A stretch of DNA of 64,000 nt from Streptomyces rubrogriseus. GTDB taxonomy: Bacteria; Actinomycetota; Actinomycetes; Streptomycetales; Streptomycetaceae. The stretch is taken from assembly GCF_027947575.1 (NCBI RefSeq), contig NZ_CP116256.1, forward strand, positions 5,394,001 to 5,458,000. Direction: 5' to 3'. Both the position numbers and the translations under genes were made by a program. Under the pieces are notes generated by a model. That model made no database searches and was not told where the DNA came from. It saw only the letters and a program-made list of their open reading frames with translations. Below are positions 9,349 through 18,431 of the stretch, one piece after another (within the stretch, counting starts at the first letter, position 1; every line of letters begins with the position of its first letter).

Positions 9349-10815
9349 CTACTCCTTCGGCGTCGGCAGCTCCTGCCCGGCCTGGTGCGCGACCCGGCGC
9401 CGGACGCCGAACCAGCCGGCCACCAGCATCACCGCGATCACGGGCACCAGGAGCACGGTCTTGCGGCCGACCTCCTCGTCGTTCCACATCAGGCCGATGA
9501 CCGCCAGCAGGAAGGCGATCGTGACGATCTCCGTGACGGGACTGCCGGGCAGCCGGAAGCCCGGCCGTTCGACCAGGCCCGCACGCGCCCGGCGGACGAA
9601 CACCAGGTGGCAGATCATGATGATCACCCATGTGCTGATGATGCCCAGCGAGGCGACGTTCAGCACGATCTCGAAGGCCTTGCTCGGCACCAGGTAGTTC
9701 AGCCCGACACCGAGGACGCAGACCGCGCAGGTCAGCAGGATGCCGCCGTAGGGGACCTGGCTGCGGCTCATCACGCCGGTGAACCTGGGCGCGGAGCCGG
9801 CCATCGCCATGGAACGCAGGATGCGGCCGGTGGAGTACAGGCCGGAGTTGAGCGACGACATCGCGGCGGTGAGGACGACGAGGTTCATCACGTCACCGGC
9901 GGCCGGCACACCGATCCCCGACAGCACCGTGACGAAGGGGCTCTCGTCGCCCGAGTAGAGCGAGCTCGGCAGCAGCAGGGCCAGGAGCACGACCGAGCCG
10001 ACGTAGAACAGGGCCACCCGCCACATGATCGAGTTCACCGCGCGGGGAACGATCCTGTGCGGCTCGGCGGTCTCGCCCGCGGCGACGCCGACCAGTTCCA
10101 GGGCCGCGTAGGAGAAGATCACGCCCTGCATGACGAGGACCACGGGCATCACGCCGTGCGGGAGGATGCCGCCGTGGTCGGTGATCATGCCCATGCCCGG
10201 GGTCTGCCCGCTCACCTCGTGCTGGGTGGCGAGCAGGAAGATGCCGATCAGCATGAAGCCGACGAGGGTGGCGACCTTGACGATCGCGAACCAGAACTCC
10301 ATCTCGCCGAAGATCTTCACCGAGATCAGGTTCACGGCCAGGACCACCGCGAGGGCGACCAGGGCGAGCACCCATTGGGGGATGCTCGTGAACATGCTCC
10401 AGTAGTGGGTGTACAACGCGATCGCGGTGATGTCGGCGATACCGGTCGTGGACCAGTTCAGGAAGTACATCCAGCCGGCGACGTAGGCGCCCTTCTCACC
10501 GAGGAACTCGCGCGCGTAGGACACGAATGATCCGGAGGAGGGCCGGTACAGCACCAGCTCGCCCAGTGCCTTGACGACGAAGAAGGCGAAGACGCCCGCG
10601 ACGAGGTAGGCGACGGCGAGCGCCGGTCCGGCGTCCCGCAGACGCCCGCCGGCGCCGAGGAAGAGGCCGGTGCCGATCGCGCCGCCGATGGCGATCATGT
10701 TGACGTGGCGGGCCTTGAGGTCCTTGCTGTAACCGGCGTCGCCCGCGTCCGCGGGGATGGTCCCGGTCGCCTGGGGATGGGCGACCTGTGCCGTGTCGAC
10801 GGCGTCCTTGCTCAC
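9349..10815 (-). CDS. ansP: L-asparagine permease (APC superfamily)
   Basis: 488 aa, about 12 membrane helices. Sequence is close to E. coli AnsP along its whole length: MIAIGGAIGTGLFLGAG in helix 1, RPSSGSFVSYAREFLGEK, GIADITAIALYTHYW, EMEFWFA, and LNSGLYSTGRILRSMAM. It should import L-asparagine by proton symport at the cytoplasmic membrane. GTG 10815 is preferred: the product then has a 35-residue hydrophilic N-tail as in the family, and GTGGAA lies upstream. In-frame sequence before it is low-complexity shadow. Two inverted repeats precede it. The divergent neighbour is a MerR-type regulator gene, about 270 bp away. Confidence 0.9.
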   Translation of the reverse strand: MSKDAVDTAQVAHPQATGTIPADAGDAGYSKDLKARHVNMIAIGGAIGTGLFLGAGGRLRDAGPALAVAYLVAGVFAFFVVKALGELVLYRPSSGSFVSYAREFLGEKGAYVAGWMYFLNWSTTGIADITAIALYTHYWSMFTSIPQWVLALVALAVVLAVNLISVKIFGEMEFWFAIVKVATLVGFMLIGIFLLATQHEVSGQTPGMGMITDHGGILPHGVMPVVLVMQGVIFSYAALELVGVAAGETAEPHRIVPRAVNSIMWRVALFYVGSVVLLALLLPSSLYSGDESPFVTVLSGIGVPAAGDVMNLVVLTAAMSSLNSGLYSTGRILRSMAMAGSAPRFTGVMSRSQVPYGGILLTCAVCVLGVGLNYLVPSKAFEIVLNVASLGIISTWVIIMICHLVFVRRARAGLVERPGFRLPGSPVTEIVTIAFLLAVIGLMWNDEEVGRKTVLLVPVIAVMLVAGWFGVRRRVAHQAGQELPTPKE

Positions 10816-10924
10816 GGGTGGTTCCACTCTCTGGTGCGCTCGGGCGGGGTGCGCCCGAGTCGTCCGTACGTGTGTCTCGGGCCCGCACCACCCAATGACG
10901 CGGCACAGACCAAGACGGCACCTT

Positions 10925-10972
10925 CCCACGACGCTGCGTGGGCATGCGGTGGTTCATGTCACACAGCGTGAC
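10925..10972. promoter_or_regulatory. two inverted repeats between ansP and the MerR gene
   Basis: CCCACG-ACGCTG-CGTGGG (10925-10942) and GTCAC-ACAGC-GTGAC (10958-10972) lie in the divergent intergenic region, upstream of ansP. Both arms match perfectly. They could be binding sites for a nitrogen or amino-acid regulator, or the first could be a hairpin in the ansP leader. No known consensus was recognised. Confidence 0.35.
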
Positions 10973-11015
10973 TTCTCACAAGATCCGCCGATGGTCCGCA
11001 CGGGTCGGTCAAGAG

Positions 11016-11078
11016 ACGCGCGACAGGTGCGCGAGAGATGCGCGAGAGGTTTCACAGCGTTGGTGAGACAGCGATACT
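11016..11078 (+). promoter_or_regulatory. tandem 11-bp repeats and promoter of the MerR gene
   Basis: TGCGCGAGAGA and TGCGCGAGAGG stand head to tail at 11028-11038 and 11039-11049. A weaker third copy, ACGCGCGACAGG, lies just before at 11016-11027. Spacing of about one helical turn puts the copies on one face of the DNA. Directly after them come TTTCAC/TTCACA and, 16-17 bases on, GATACT (11073-11078). GATACT ends seven bases before the ATG at 11086, so the mRNA is probably leaderless. The repeats are well placed for an activator or autoregulator. Confidence 0.45.
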
Positions 11079-11085
11079 GCTGCAC

Positions 11086-11793
11086 ATGACGACGACCGAC
11101 ACCGCGGAGCCGACCCTCACGATCGACGAGCTGGCCGCGCGGGCCGGCGTCACGGTGCGCACGGTCCGCTTCTACGGCACCAGAGGACTGCTGCCGCCGC
11201 CGGTGCTCGGTCCCCGCCGGGTGGGGCACTACGGCCGGGAGCACCTGGCGCGACTGGCGCTGATCGAGGAGTTGCAGCACCAGGGCATGACGCTGGCCGC
11301 CATCGAGCGGTATCTCAAGCGGCTGCCGGACGACCTGAGCCCTCACGACCTGGCGCTCCACCGCGCGGTGGTGGCCTCCTGGGCGCCGGAGGCGGTGGAG
11401 CGGGTCACCCGCGAGGAGCTGGGCAGGCGGGCGGGGCGACCGCTCACCGACGAGGAGGTGGACCGGCTGGGGGCGATGGACGTCGTGGTGCCCGACGGCG
11501 ACGCCTACCGGGTGGACGTCGGGCTGCTCCGGCTCGGCGTCGAGCTGCTCGACGTGCCCTTCTCCCCCGAGACGGTCCTCGCCGCCCGCACCGCCCTCCT
11601 GGAGCACTCCCGCGCCGCCGCGCGCGACCTGTCGCGGCTGCTGCGCGACGCCGTCGCCGAACGGGAGGCGCCGGAGGTGCGGTCGCTGTCCGCCCACATG
11701 CACCCGCTGGTGGTGCAGGCGCTGCTGACCACGTTCCAGCGGTCGCTGCGCGAGGAGCTGCGGGAGTGGCTCGACAAGGAGGCCGGTGAGTGA
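11086..11793 (+). CDS. MerR-family transcriptional regulator
   Basis: 235 aa from ATG 11086. The N-terminal winged helix-turn-helix (residues 10-80) has the family pattern TIDELAARAGVTVRTVRFYGTRGLLPP, then RVGHYGREHLARLALIEELQHQGMTLAAIERYL. The C-terminal 150 residues are not a recognised ligand domain: helix-rich, no metal-binding Cys, so probably an effector-binding or fatty-acyl-type sensor. An in-frame ATG at 11038 lies inside the promoter repeats and is rejected. It converges on the fadB-type gene with 9 bp between stops. Together with the beta-oxidation genes it could sense an acyl compound, which is inference only. Confidence 0.85.
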   Translation: MTTTDTAEPTLTIDELAARAGVTVRTVRFYGTRGLLPPPVLGPRRVGHYGREHLARLALIEELQHQGMTLAAIERYLKRLPDDLSPHDLALHRAVVASWAPEAVERVTREELGRRAGRPLTDEEVDRLGAMDVVVPDGDAYRVDVGLLRLGVELLDVPFSPETVLAARTALLEHSRAAARDLSRLLRDAVAEREAPEVRSLSAHMHPLVVQALLTTFQRSLREELREWLDKEAGE

Positions 11794-11802
11794 TCCGGCG
11801 GT

Positions 11803-13983
11803 TCAGCGGCCGTCCGTGAAGACCTCCCCCTTGTCCGCCTTCTCCACCAGCAGGGCGGGCGGGGTGAAGCGCTCGCCGTAGCGGTCGGCCAGTTCGCGGG
11901 CGCGGGCGACGAAGCCGGGCAGGCCGCCCTCGTAGCCGTTGATGTACTGGAGGACGCCGCCGGTCCAGCCGGGGAAGCCGATGCCGAAGATCGAGCCGAT
12001 GTTGGCGTCGGCGACGGACGTCAGCACGCCCTCTTCCAGGAGCTTGACGGTGTCCAGCGCCTCCGCGAAGAGCATCCGCTCCTGCATGTCGGCGAACGGG
12101 ATCTCGTACCCGGGCTTGGTGAAGTGCTCGCGCAGCCCCGGCCACAGCCCGGCCCGCCTGCCGTCCTCGCCGTACTCGTAGAACCCGGCGCCTCCGGAAC
12201 GTCCCGGTCGGCCGAACTCGTCGACCATGCGGTCGATGAGCGCCTCGGCGGGATGCGCGGTCCAGGTGCCGCCCGCCTCCTCCACGGCCCGCTTCGTCTC
12301 CTCGCGGATCTTGCGCGGCAGGGTGAGGGTCAGCTCGTCCATCAGGGACAGCACCTTGGCCGGGTAACCCGCCTGGGCCGCCGCCTGCTCCACCGAGGCG
12401 GGCTCGACGCCCTCCCCCACCATCGCCACGCCCTCGTTGATGAAGTGACCGATGACCCGGGAGGTGAAGAAACCCCGCGAGTCGTTGACCACGATCGGCG
12501 TCTTGCTGATCTGCCGGACCAGATCGAACGCCCGCGCCAGCGCCTCGTCCCCGGTCCGCTCCCCCTTGATGATCTCCACCAGCGGCATCCTGTCGACCGG
12601 TGAGAAGAAGTGCAGCCCGATGAAGTCGGCCTGGCGCTCCACGCCCTCGGCCAGCGCCGTGATCGGCAGCGTGGAGGTGTTGGAACACAGCAGGGCGTCG
12701 GGGGCGACGACGTGCTCGATCTCCTGGAACACCTTGTGCTTGAGCGAGGTGTCCTCGAACACCGCCTCGATCACCGCGTCACAGCCCGCGAGGTCTCCCA
12801 CCTCCGCGGTCGGCGTGATCCGCGCGAGCAGCGCGTCCGCCTTCTCCTGACTCGTACGGCCCTTCGCCACGGCCTTCGCGCACAGCTTCTCCGAGTACGC
12901 CCTGCCCTTGAGCGCCGACTCCAGCGAGACGTCCTTCAGCACGACCTCGATGCCCGCACGGGCACACGAGTAGGCGATCCCCGCACCCATCATCCCCGCG
13001 CCCAGCACGGCCACCTTGGTCACCTTCCGGGCCTCGACGCCCTTCGGGCGGTTCGCACCCGAGTTGACCGCCTGGAGATCGAAGAAGAACGCCTGGATCA
13101 TGTTCTTCGAGGTCTGACCGGCGGCCAGCTCGACGAAGTAGCGGGCCTCGATGACCTGGGCGGTCTCGAAGTCGACCTGGGAGCCCTCGACCGCGGCGGC
13201 CATGATGTTGCGCGGCGCCGGGTAGGGGGCGCCGTTCGTCTGCTTGCGCAGGTTGGCGGGGAAGGCGGGCAGGTTGGCCGCGAACTTCGGGTGCGACGGG
13301 GTGCCGCCGGGGATGCGGTAGCCGGGCCGGTCCCAGGGCTGGGCGGACTCCGGGTGGGCGTCGATGAAGGCGCGGGCCTTGGCGAGCATGTCCTCGCGGC
13401 TGTCGGCGACCTCGTCGACCAGGCCGTTCTCCTGGGCGCGGCGCGGGTTGTACTGGGTGCCCTGGAGGAGGACCTTCAGCAGGGCGTCGGTGATGCCGAG
13501 CATCCGGACGGTGCGGACGACGCCGCCGCCTCCGGGGAGCAGGCCGAGGGTGACCTCGGGGCAGCCGATCTTGGAGCCGGGGGCGTCCAGGGCGACGCGG
13601 TGGTGGCAGGCCAGGGCGATCTCGTAGCCGCCGCCGAGGGCCGCGCCGTTCAGGGCGGCGACGACGGGCTTGCCGAGGGTCTCGATGCGGCGCAGGTTCC
13701 GCTTGATGGCCATGCCGCCGTCGAAGAGGTCCTGGGCGGTCTCCGGGGTGACGCGGATGAGGTCGCGCAGGTCTCCGCCGGCGAAGAAGGTCTTCTTGGC
13801 GGAGGTGACGATGACGCCGCGGACGGAGTCCTTCTCGGCCTCCAGGCGGTCGGTGACCGCCGCCAGTGAGTCGCGGAACGCCTGGTTCATGGTGTTCGCG
13901 GACTGGTCGGGGTCGTCGAGGACGAGGGTGACGACACCGGTGTCGTCCTGCTCCCAGCGGATGGTGGTGGGCTCGGTGCTCAT
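11803..13983 (-). CDS. fadB: fatty-acid oxidation alpha subunit: enoyl-CoA hydratase / 3-hydroxyacyl-CoA dehydrogenase fusion
   Basis: 726 aa, the usual length. The N-terminal crotonase half (residues 1-300) has the oxyanion segment FFAGGDLRDL and the paired catalytic Glu segments GGGYEIALAC and GCPEVTLGLLPGGGG. The dehydrogenase half opens with the NAD fold VAVLGAGMMGAGIA (about residue 325) and carries HFFSPVDRMPLVEI with the catalytic His, then NDSRGFFTSRV. It hydrates enoyl-CoA and oxidises 3-hydroxyacyl-CoA in beta-oxidation. It lies 70 bp downstream of the thiolase gene on the same strand, an fadA-fadB arrangement. It could equally be called fadJ; the symbol marks function, not proven orthology. 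Confidence 0.92.
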   Translation of the reverse strand: MSTEPTTIRWEQDDTGVVTLVLDDPDQSANTMNQAFRDSLAAVTDRLEAEKDSVRGVIVTSAKKTFFAGGDLRDLIRVTPETAQDLFDGGMAIKRNLRRIETLGKPVVAALNGAALGGGYEIALACHHRVALDAPGSKIGCPEVTLGLLPGGGGVVRTVRMLGITDALLKVLLQGTQYNPRRAQENGLVDEVADSREDMLAKARAFIDAHPESAQPWDRPGYRIPGGTPSHPKFAANLPAFPANLRKQTNGAPYPAPRNIMAAAVEGSQVDFETAQVIEARYFVELAAGQTSKNMIQAFFFDLQAVNSGANRPKGVEARKVTKVAVLGAGMMGAGIAYSCARAGIEVVLKDVSLESALKGRAYSEKLCAKAVAKGRTSQEKADALLARITPTAEVGDLAGCDAVIEAVFEDTSLKHKVFQEIEHVVAPDALLCSNTSTLPITALAEGVERQADFIGLHFFSPVDRMPLVEIIKGERTGDEALARAFDLVRQISKTPIVVNDSRGFFTSRVIGHFINEGVAMVGEGVEPASVEQAAAQAGYPAKVLSLMDELTLTLPRKIREETKRAVEEAGGTWTAHPAEALIDRMVDEFGRPGRSGGAGFYEYGEDGRRAGLWPGLREHFTKPGYEIPFADMQERMLFAEALDTVKLLEEGVLTSVADANIGSIFGIGFPGWTGGVLQYINGYEGGLPGFVARARELADRYGERFTPPALLVEKADKGEVFTDGR

Positions 13984-14053
13984 GAGGGTGTGCTCCAGGT
14001 GATCCGTCGTGGCCGTGACAGCCGTCGTGGCCGTCGTATCCGTCGGGAGGGGG

Positions 14054-15268
14054 TCAGATGCGCTCGACGATGGTGGCGATGCCCATGCCGCCGCCCACGC
14101 ACAGGGTGGCGAGGCCGTAGCGCTTGTCCTGGCGCTCGAGTTCGTCGACGAGGGTGCCGAGGATCATCGCGCCGGTGGCGCCGAGGGGGTGACCGAGCGC
14201 GATGGCACCGCCGTTGACGTTGACCTTGTCCAGCGACAGGCCCATGTCCTTCACGAACCGCAGGACCACCGCCGCGAACGCCTCGTTGATCTCGACCAGG
14301 TCGATGTCCTCGATGCTCAGCCCGGCCTTGGCCAACGCCTTGCGGGTGGCCGGGGCGGGGCCGGTGAGCATGATGGTGGGCTCGGAGCCGGAGACGGCGG
14401 CGGAGACGATCCGGGCGCGCGGCCGCAGACCGTAGCGGTCACCGACCTCCTTGGAGCCGATGGCGACCAGGGAGGCGCCGTCGACGATGCCGGAGGAGTT
14501 GCCCGCGTGGTGGACGTGGTCGATCCTCTCCACCCAGTGGTACTTCTGCAGCGCCACCGCGTCGAACCCGCCCAGCTCACCGATGTCCGCGAAGGACGGC
14601 TTCAGCCCCGCGAGGGAGTCGGCGGTGGTGCCGGGGCGCGGGTGCTCGTCGTGGTCGAGGACGGTGAGGCCGGCGCGGTCCTTCACCGGCACGACGGACC
14701 GCTCGAAGCGGCCCTCCTTCCAGGCGGTCGCCGCGCGCTCCTGGGAGAGCGCCGCGTACTCGTCGACGTCACGGCGCGAGAAGCCCTCGATGGTGGCGAT
14801 CAGGTCGGCGCCGATGCCCTGCGGGACGAAGTTGGTGGCGAGGTTGGTCATCGGGTCGTTGAACCAGGCGCCGCCGTCCGAGGCCATGGGGACGCGCGAC
14901 ATGGACTCGACGCCGCCCGCGAGGACCAGGTCCTCCCAGCCGGAGCGCACCTTCATGGCCGCCATGTTGACGGCCTCCAGACCCGACGCACAGAACCGGT
15001 TCTCCTGCACACCGGCCACCGTGTCCGGCAGTCCAGCGGCGATCGCGGCGATGCGGGCGATGTCCGAGCCCTGGTCGCCGACCGGACCGACGACACCGAG
15101 CACGATGTCGTCCACCGCCGCCGGGTCCAGACCCGGGAAACGGGCGCGGATCTCGTGGATGAGGCCGACGACCAGGTCGACGGGCTTCGTGCCGTGCAGG
15201 GCGCCGTTCGCCTTGCCGCGTCCGCGCGGAGTGCGGATCGCGTCGTACACGTACGCTTCGGTGCTCAC
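14054..15268 (-). CDS. fadA: acetyl-CoA C-acyltransferase (beta-oxidation thiolase)
   Basis: 404 aa. Catalytic features of thiolases are all present: nucleophile C93 in [12 protein letters not shown], the NEAFA loop, [15 protein letters not shown] with the second His, and the C-terminal CVGGGMGIA with the second Cys. It cleaves 3-ketoacyl-CoA to acetyl-CoA plus a shortened acyl-CoA. GTG 15268 is chosen because it begins [16 protein letters not shown], the normal thiolase N-terminus, with AAAGG upstream; open frame beyond it belongs to the next gene. Only 11 bp separate it from the racemase gene upstream. Racemase, thiolase and fadB probably form one operon. Confidence 0.92.
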   Translation of the reverse strand: MSTEAYVYDAIRTPRGRGKANGALHGTKPVDLVVGLIHEIRARFPGLDPAAVDDIVLGVVGPVGDQGSDIARIAAIAAGLPDTVAGVQENRFCASGLEAVNMAAMKVRSGWEDLVLAGGVESMSRVPMASDGGAWFNDPMTNLATNFVPQGIGADLIATIEGFSRRDVDEYAALSQERAATAWKEGRFERSVVPVKDRAGLTVLDHDEHPRPGTTADSLAGLKPSFADIGELGGFDAVALQKYHWVERIDHVHHAGNSSGIVDGASLVAIGSKEVGDRYGLRPRARIVSAAVSGSEPTIMLTGPAPATRKALAKAGLSIEDIDLVEINEAFAAVVLRFVKDMGLSLDKVNVNGGAIALGHPLGATGAMILGTLVDELERQDKRYGLATLCVGGGMGIATIVERI

Positions 15269-15279
15269 TGGCAGGCCTT

Positions 15280-16467
15280 TCACTGAGGGTTGTGCACTGC
15301 GGGATCGGGGCGGGAGGCCGGGGGCGGCACCCAGTCGGGGGCCAGCCCCCAGTCGCGGACCACGGCCTCGGTGTCGGCGCCGGGCAGGGCGGGGCCGGTG
15401 CGGACGGCGGTGGGGGTCGCGGAGAAGCGGGGTGCGGGGGCCGGCTGGGTGATGCCGTCGTGGTCGGTGAAGGTGGAGCGGGCGGCGAGGTGCGGGTGGT
15501 GCGGGGCCTCGCGCAGCGACAGGACGGGGGCCGCACAGGCGTCGGAGCCGGCGAAGACGGCCGTCCACTCGTCGCGGGTACCGGACTTGAAACGGGCGGC
15601 GACGGCCGCGCGCAGCTCGGGCCAGCGGGACGGGTCGTCGCGGGCCGGTGCCAGGTCGGGGATGCCGAGCAGCCGCATGAACTCGGCGTAGAACTGGGGT
15701 TCAAGCGCGCCGACCGCCATGTACCGGCCGTCGGCGGTCTCGTAGGTGCCGTAGAAGGGGCAGCCGCCGTCGAGGAGGTTGGCGCCGCGCCGGTCCTGCC
15801 AGCCGCCGGCGGACAGCATGCCGTGGATCATCGCGGAGAGGTGGGCGGTGCCGTCGACGATGGCGGCGTCCACGACCTGCCCGGCGCCGTTCTCGCGCGC
15901 GTGGTGCAGGGCGGCGAGGATGCCGACGACCAGGTAGAGGGAGCCGCCCGCGTAGTCGCCGAGGAGGTTGGCGGGGACGGCCGGGGGCTCGTCGGGGCCG
16001 CCGATCATGCCGAGGGTGCCGGTGAGCGCGATGTACCCGATGTCGTGTCCGGCGCGCTGCGCGAGCGGGCCCTCCTGGCCCCAGCCGGTCATCCGGCCGT
16101 AGACGAGGCGCGGGTTGCGGGCGTGGCAGTCCCCGGGGCCCACGCCGAGCCGCTCCGCGACGCCGGGGCGGTAGCCCTCGATCAGGACGTCGGCGCGTTC
16201 GGCGAGGTCGAGGACCCGGGCCGGGCCGTCCGATGCCTTGAGGTCGACGACCACGGAGCGCTTGTTGCGGTTGGTGACGTCGTGGGCGGGGTCGATGCCG
16301 AGGCCGGGCCCGCCGGGGCGGTCGACGCGCACGACGTCGGCGCCCAGGTCGGCCAGGAGCATGGCGGCGAAGGGCCCGGGACCGATACCGGCCAGCTCGA
16401 CCACGCGCACGCCGGCGAGCGGGCCCTCGGTGCCCGGCGTCCGCGTCGGCGTCTTCGCTTCCGACAT
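15280..16467 (-). CDS. alpha-methylacyl-CoA racemase (CoA-transferase family III fold)
   Basis: 395 aa. CaiB/BaiF family with the racemase active site rather than the transferase Asp: H141 in RAGHDIGY, D171 in LLGDYAGG and E256 in GALEPQFY match the His/Asp/Glu set known from mycobacterial MCR. It interconverts R and S 2-methylacyl-CoA, which lets methyl-branched fatty acids, abundant in Streptomyces lipids, enter beta-oxidation. That fits the thiolase and hydratase/dehydrogenase genes directly downstream. ATG 16467 has a GGGGG ribosome site; upstream in-frame codons precede the likely promoter. The divergent gene on the right encodes an enoyl-reductase-like protein. Confidence 0.88.
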   Translation of the reverse strand: MSEAKTPTRTPGTEGPLAGVRVVELAGIGPGPFAAMLLADLGADVVRVDRPGGPGLGIDPAHDVTNRNKRSVVVDLKASDGPARVLDLAERADVLIEGYRPGVAERLGVGPGDCHARNPRLVYGRMTGWGQEGPLAQRAGHDIGYIALTGTLGMIGGPDEPPAVPANLLGDYAGGSLYLVVGILAALHHARENGAGQVVDAAIVDGTAHLSAMIHGMLSAGGWQDRRGANLLDGGCPFYGTYETADGRYMAVGALEPQFYAEFMRLLGIPDLAPARDDPSRWPELRAAVAARFKSGTRDEWTAVFAGSDACAAPVLSLREAPHHPHLAARSTFTDHDGITQPAPAPRFSATPTAVRTGPALPGADTEAVVRDWGLAPDWVPPPASRPDPAVHNPQ

Positions 16468-16546
16468 CCAGCCCCCAGCTCTGTGACACAACCGATGTAA
16501 CACCAGTGATGCTAAGAACGTGTTCCACTGGGCACAAGACCCGGGC

Positions 16547-16560
16547 GAGCAAGCGCTTAG
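16547..16560. promoter_or_regulatory. AAGCGCTT palindrome between racemase and enoyl-reductase-like genes
   Basis: GAGC-AAGCGCTT-AG at 16547-16560 has a perfect 8-bp palindromic core (16551-16558) in the 207-bp divergent gap. It lies 80 bases from the racemase start and 115 from the other start. Palindromes of this kind are used by TetR-type fatty-acid regulators in actinobacteria. No such regulator is in the window, so the assignment is inference. Confidence 0.3.
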
Positions 16561-16674
16561 CCAATTATGGTGCAGGCTCCTCGCCGGGCCGCGCGATCCT
16601 CACGCTAGCCTCAGCCACCGGCAACGGCGCGTGCTGCGGACCCAGGGGTTGCCGACGGGTGACGGAGGGATGTC

Positions 16675-17865
16675 ATGAGCAGGCTGAAGGCGGCCGACCG
16701 GCCGTACGACATCGTGCTGTTCGGGGCGACGGGGTTCGTCGGCGAACTGACCGCGGAGTACCTCGCCGCACACGCGCCGGACGGCCTGCGCTGGGCGGTC
16801 GCCGGCCGCGACGGGGAGAAGCTGCGCCGCCTGCGCGACCGGCTGACCGCTGCGGCGGACACCGCGGCGGACGTCGGCGTGCTGCTCGCGGACGTGTCCG
16901 ATCCGGACTCGCTGCGCGAACTCGCCGGGCACGCGCGCGTGGTGGCCACGACGGTCGGCCCGTATGTCCGTTACGGCGACGCGCTGGTCGCCGCCTGCGC
17001 CGACGCCGGTACGGACTACCTCGACCTCACCGGGGAGCCCGAGTTCGTGGACCTGGCGTACGTCCGCCACGACACCCGCGCGCGGGAGACCGGCGCCCGC
17101 CTGGTGCACGCCTGCGGTTTCGACTCCGTCCCGCACGACCTCGGCGTGTACTTCACCGTGCGGCAGCTGCCGGAGGGCGTGCCGCTGAGGGTGGACGGCT
17201 TCGTGCGGGTCGGCGCCACGTTCTCGGGCGGTACGTTCGCCTCCGCCCTGGGCCAGTTCGCGCGCGGGCGCGCGCTGCGGGCGGCCGCGCTGGAACGCCG
17301 GCGGCACGAGCCCCGGCTGGTGGGCCGCCGCGTGGTGACCCCGACCGGGGCGCCGCGGTTCGCCGGGGAGGTGGGGGCGTGGGCGCTGCCGCTGCCGACG
17401 GTGGACGCGCAGATCGTGCGCCGCTCGGCGAAGGCCCTGGACCGCTACGGCCCGGACTTCCGCTACCGCCACTACGCGGCCGTACGGCGGCTGCCCGTCG
17501 CGGTGGGCGGGGTGGCGGCCGTGGGCGCGCTGCTGGCGGCGGCCCAGGTGCCGCCCGCGCGGCGCTGGCTGTCCGGTCGGCTCGCGCCGGGCGAGGGACC
17601 GAGCGCCGAACGGCGGGCGAAGAGCTGGTTCTCGGTCCGCTTCGTGGGCGAGGGAGGCGGCCGCACGGTGTTCACCGAGGTCGCGGGCGGCGACCCCGGG
17701 TACGACGAGACGGCCAAGATGTTCGCCGAGGCGGCGCTCTGTCTCGCCCTCGACACCCTGCCGCCGACGGCCGGACAGGTGACCACGGCCGTGGCGATGG
17801 GCGACGCGCTGACCGAGCGGCTGAGGGCGGCGGGCATCGGCTTCCGGGTGGCCGCGGCCCACTGA
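16675..17865 (+). CDS. saccharopine dehydrogenase-like / trans-acting enoyl reductase family protein
   Basis: 396 aa from ATG 16675 (GGAGGG six bases upstream). The N-terminal NAD(P) fold DIVLFGATGFVGELTAEYL is followed by WAVAGRDGEKL. The central YLDLTGEPEFVD and ACGFDSVPHDLG segments are hallmarks of the saccharopine-dehydrogenase-like branch that includes mycobacterial trans-acting enoyl reductases of lipid synthesis. A hydrophobic stretch near residues 275-295 may touch membrane. True lysine-pathway function is unlikely. Facing the acyl-CoA genes across a short promoter region, it probably acts on an acyl or polyketide lipid; substrate unknown. Confidence 0.8.
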   Translation: MSRLKAADRPYDIVLFGATGFVGELTAEYLAAHAPDGLRWAVAGRDGEKLRRLRDRLTAAADTAADVGVLLADVSDPDSLRELAGHARVVATTVGPYVRYGDALVAACADAGTDYLDLTGEPEFVDLAYVRHDTRARETGARLVHACGFDSVPHDLGVYFTVRQLPEGVPLRVDGFVRVGATFSGGTFASALGQFARGRALRAAALERRRHEPRLVGRRVVTPTGAPRFAGEVGAWALPLPTVDAQIVRRSAKALDRYGPDFRYRHYAAVRRLPVAVGGVAAVGALLAAAQVPPARRWLSGRLAPGEGPSAERRAKSWFSVRFVGEGGGRTVFTEVAGGDPGYDETAKMFAEAALCLALDTLPPTAGQVTTAVAMGDALTERLRAAGIGFRVAAAH

Positions 17866-17921
17866 ACGGCTGCTCCGGGAGGCGTCCGGCCGCCCGGGAG
17901 GCGTCGAGGCGGTCCGGGGGC

Positions 17922-18068
17922 CTACCCGGACCACCCGGCGATCGTGTAGATCATCCCGCCGATCCAGGCCAGACCCGCGCCCACCGCCAGCACCAGACCC
18001 GCGACCACGGACCGCTCGACGGGGCGGCCGGACCGGGTCGGGTACTTGGGTGCACGGTGTGTCGTCAT
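17922..18068 (-). CDS. small membrane protein
   Basis: 48 aa. A basic N-terminal half (MTTHRAPKYPTRSGRPVER) is followed by one long hydrophobic helix (SVVAGLVLAVGAGLAWIGGMIYTIAGW). ATG 18068 is preceded by GGGTGGAAG at good spacing. Probably a single-span inner-membrane protein with its N-terminus inside. Function unknown. It converges on the reductase-like gene. Confidence 0.6.
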   Translation of the reverse strand: MTTHRAPKYPTRSGRPVERSVVAGLVLAVGAGLAWIGGMIYTIAGWSG

Positions 18069-18219
18069 GGCTTCCACCCTGCCGGGACCGCGGCGGTGGC
18101 ACATCCGTACGGATACTCAGGTTTCCCTGGGTGCTCGGATCCGCCAATTTGAGACTTTCACGGCACCTCTCTCCGGGTCACCGGGCATCGGCTGCGGAAA
18201 AGTGCCACAAAGGAGTTCA

Positions 18220-18240
18220 ATGAAAGCCTTGAAGGCATGA
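18220..18240 (+). CDS. six-codon upstream ORF coupled to the next gene
   Basis: ATG at 18220 follows AAAGGAG closely (18209-18215), the strongest ribosome site nearby. The frame reads M-K-A-L-K-A and stops with TGA at 18238-18240. That TGA overlaps the ATG of the 64-aa gene (18237-18239). Ribosomes would finish this peptide and re-initiate on the main gene. It could alternatively be chance, with the main gene using GAAGG at 18231-18235, which is too close for efficient use. Confidence 0.45.
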   Translation: MKALKA

Positions 18241-18431
18241 AGTTCCTTCTCGAAGTCACCATGGACGAGGGCGCGCTCGCCGAGGACCCCACGGGCGAGT
18301 TGCAGCGGATCCTGCGGTACTGGGGCGGCAACCTGAAGCACTACGCGCTGCGGCCCGGCGACGGTTCCGAGATCTACGACTCGGCGTACCGGGAGGTGGG
18401 CCGCTGGAGCGTCGAGGATCAGGCCGGGTAG
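18237..18431 (+). CDS. small conserved actinobacterial protein
   Basis: 64 aa, acidic, no signal or membrane segment. The sequence (MKFLLEVTMDEGALAEDPTG..., then GELQRILRYWGGNLKHYAL and SEIYDSAYREVGRW) looks like a small alpha/beta domain with conserved aromatic positions. I do not know a function. The last 13 bases overlap the tail of the endonuclease V gene on the other strand. Confidence 0.65.
   Translation: MKFLLEVTMDEGALAEDPTGELQRILRYWGGNLKHYALRPGDGSEIYDSAYREVGRWSVEDQAG

Noticed and set aside
14054..15268. fadA thiolase as a second pcaF
   Set aside because: It is tied to fadB and a racemase, and a complete pcaF exists inside the pca operon.
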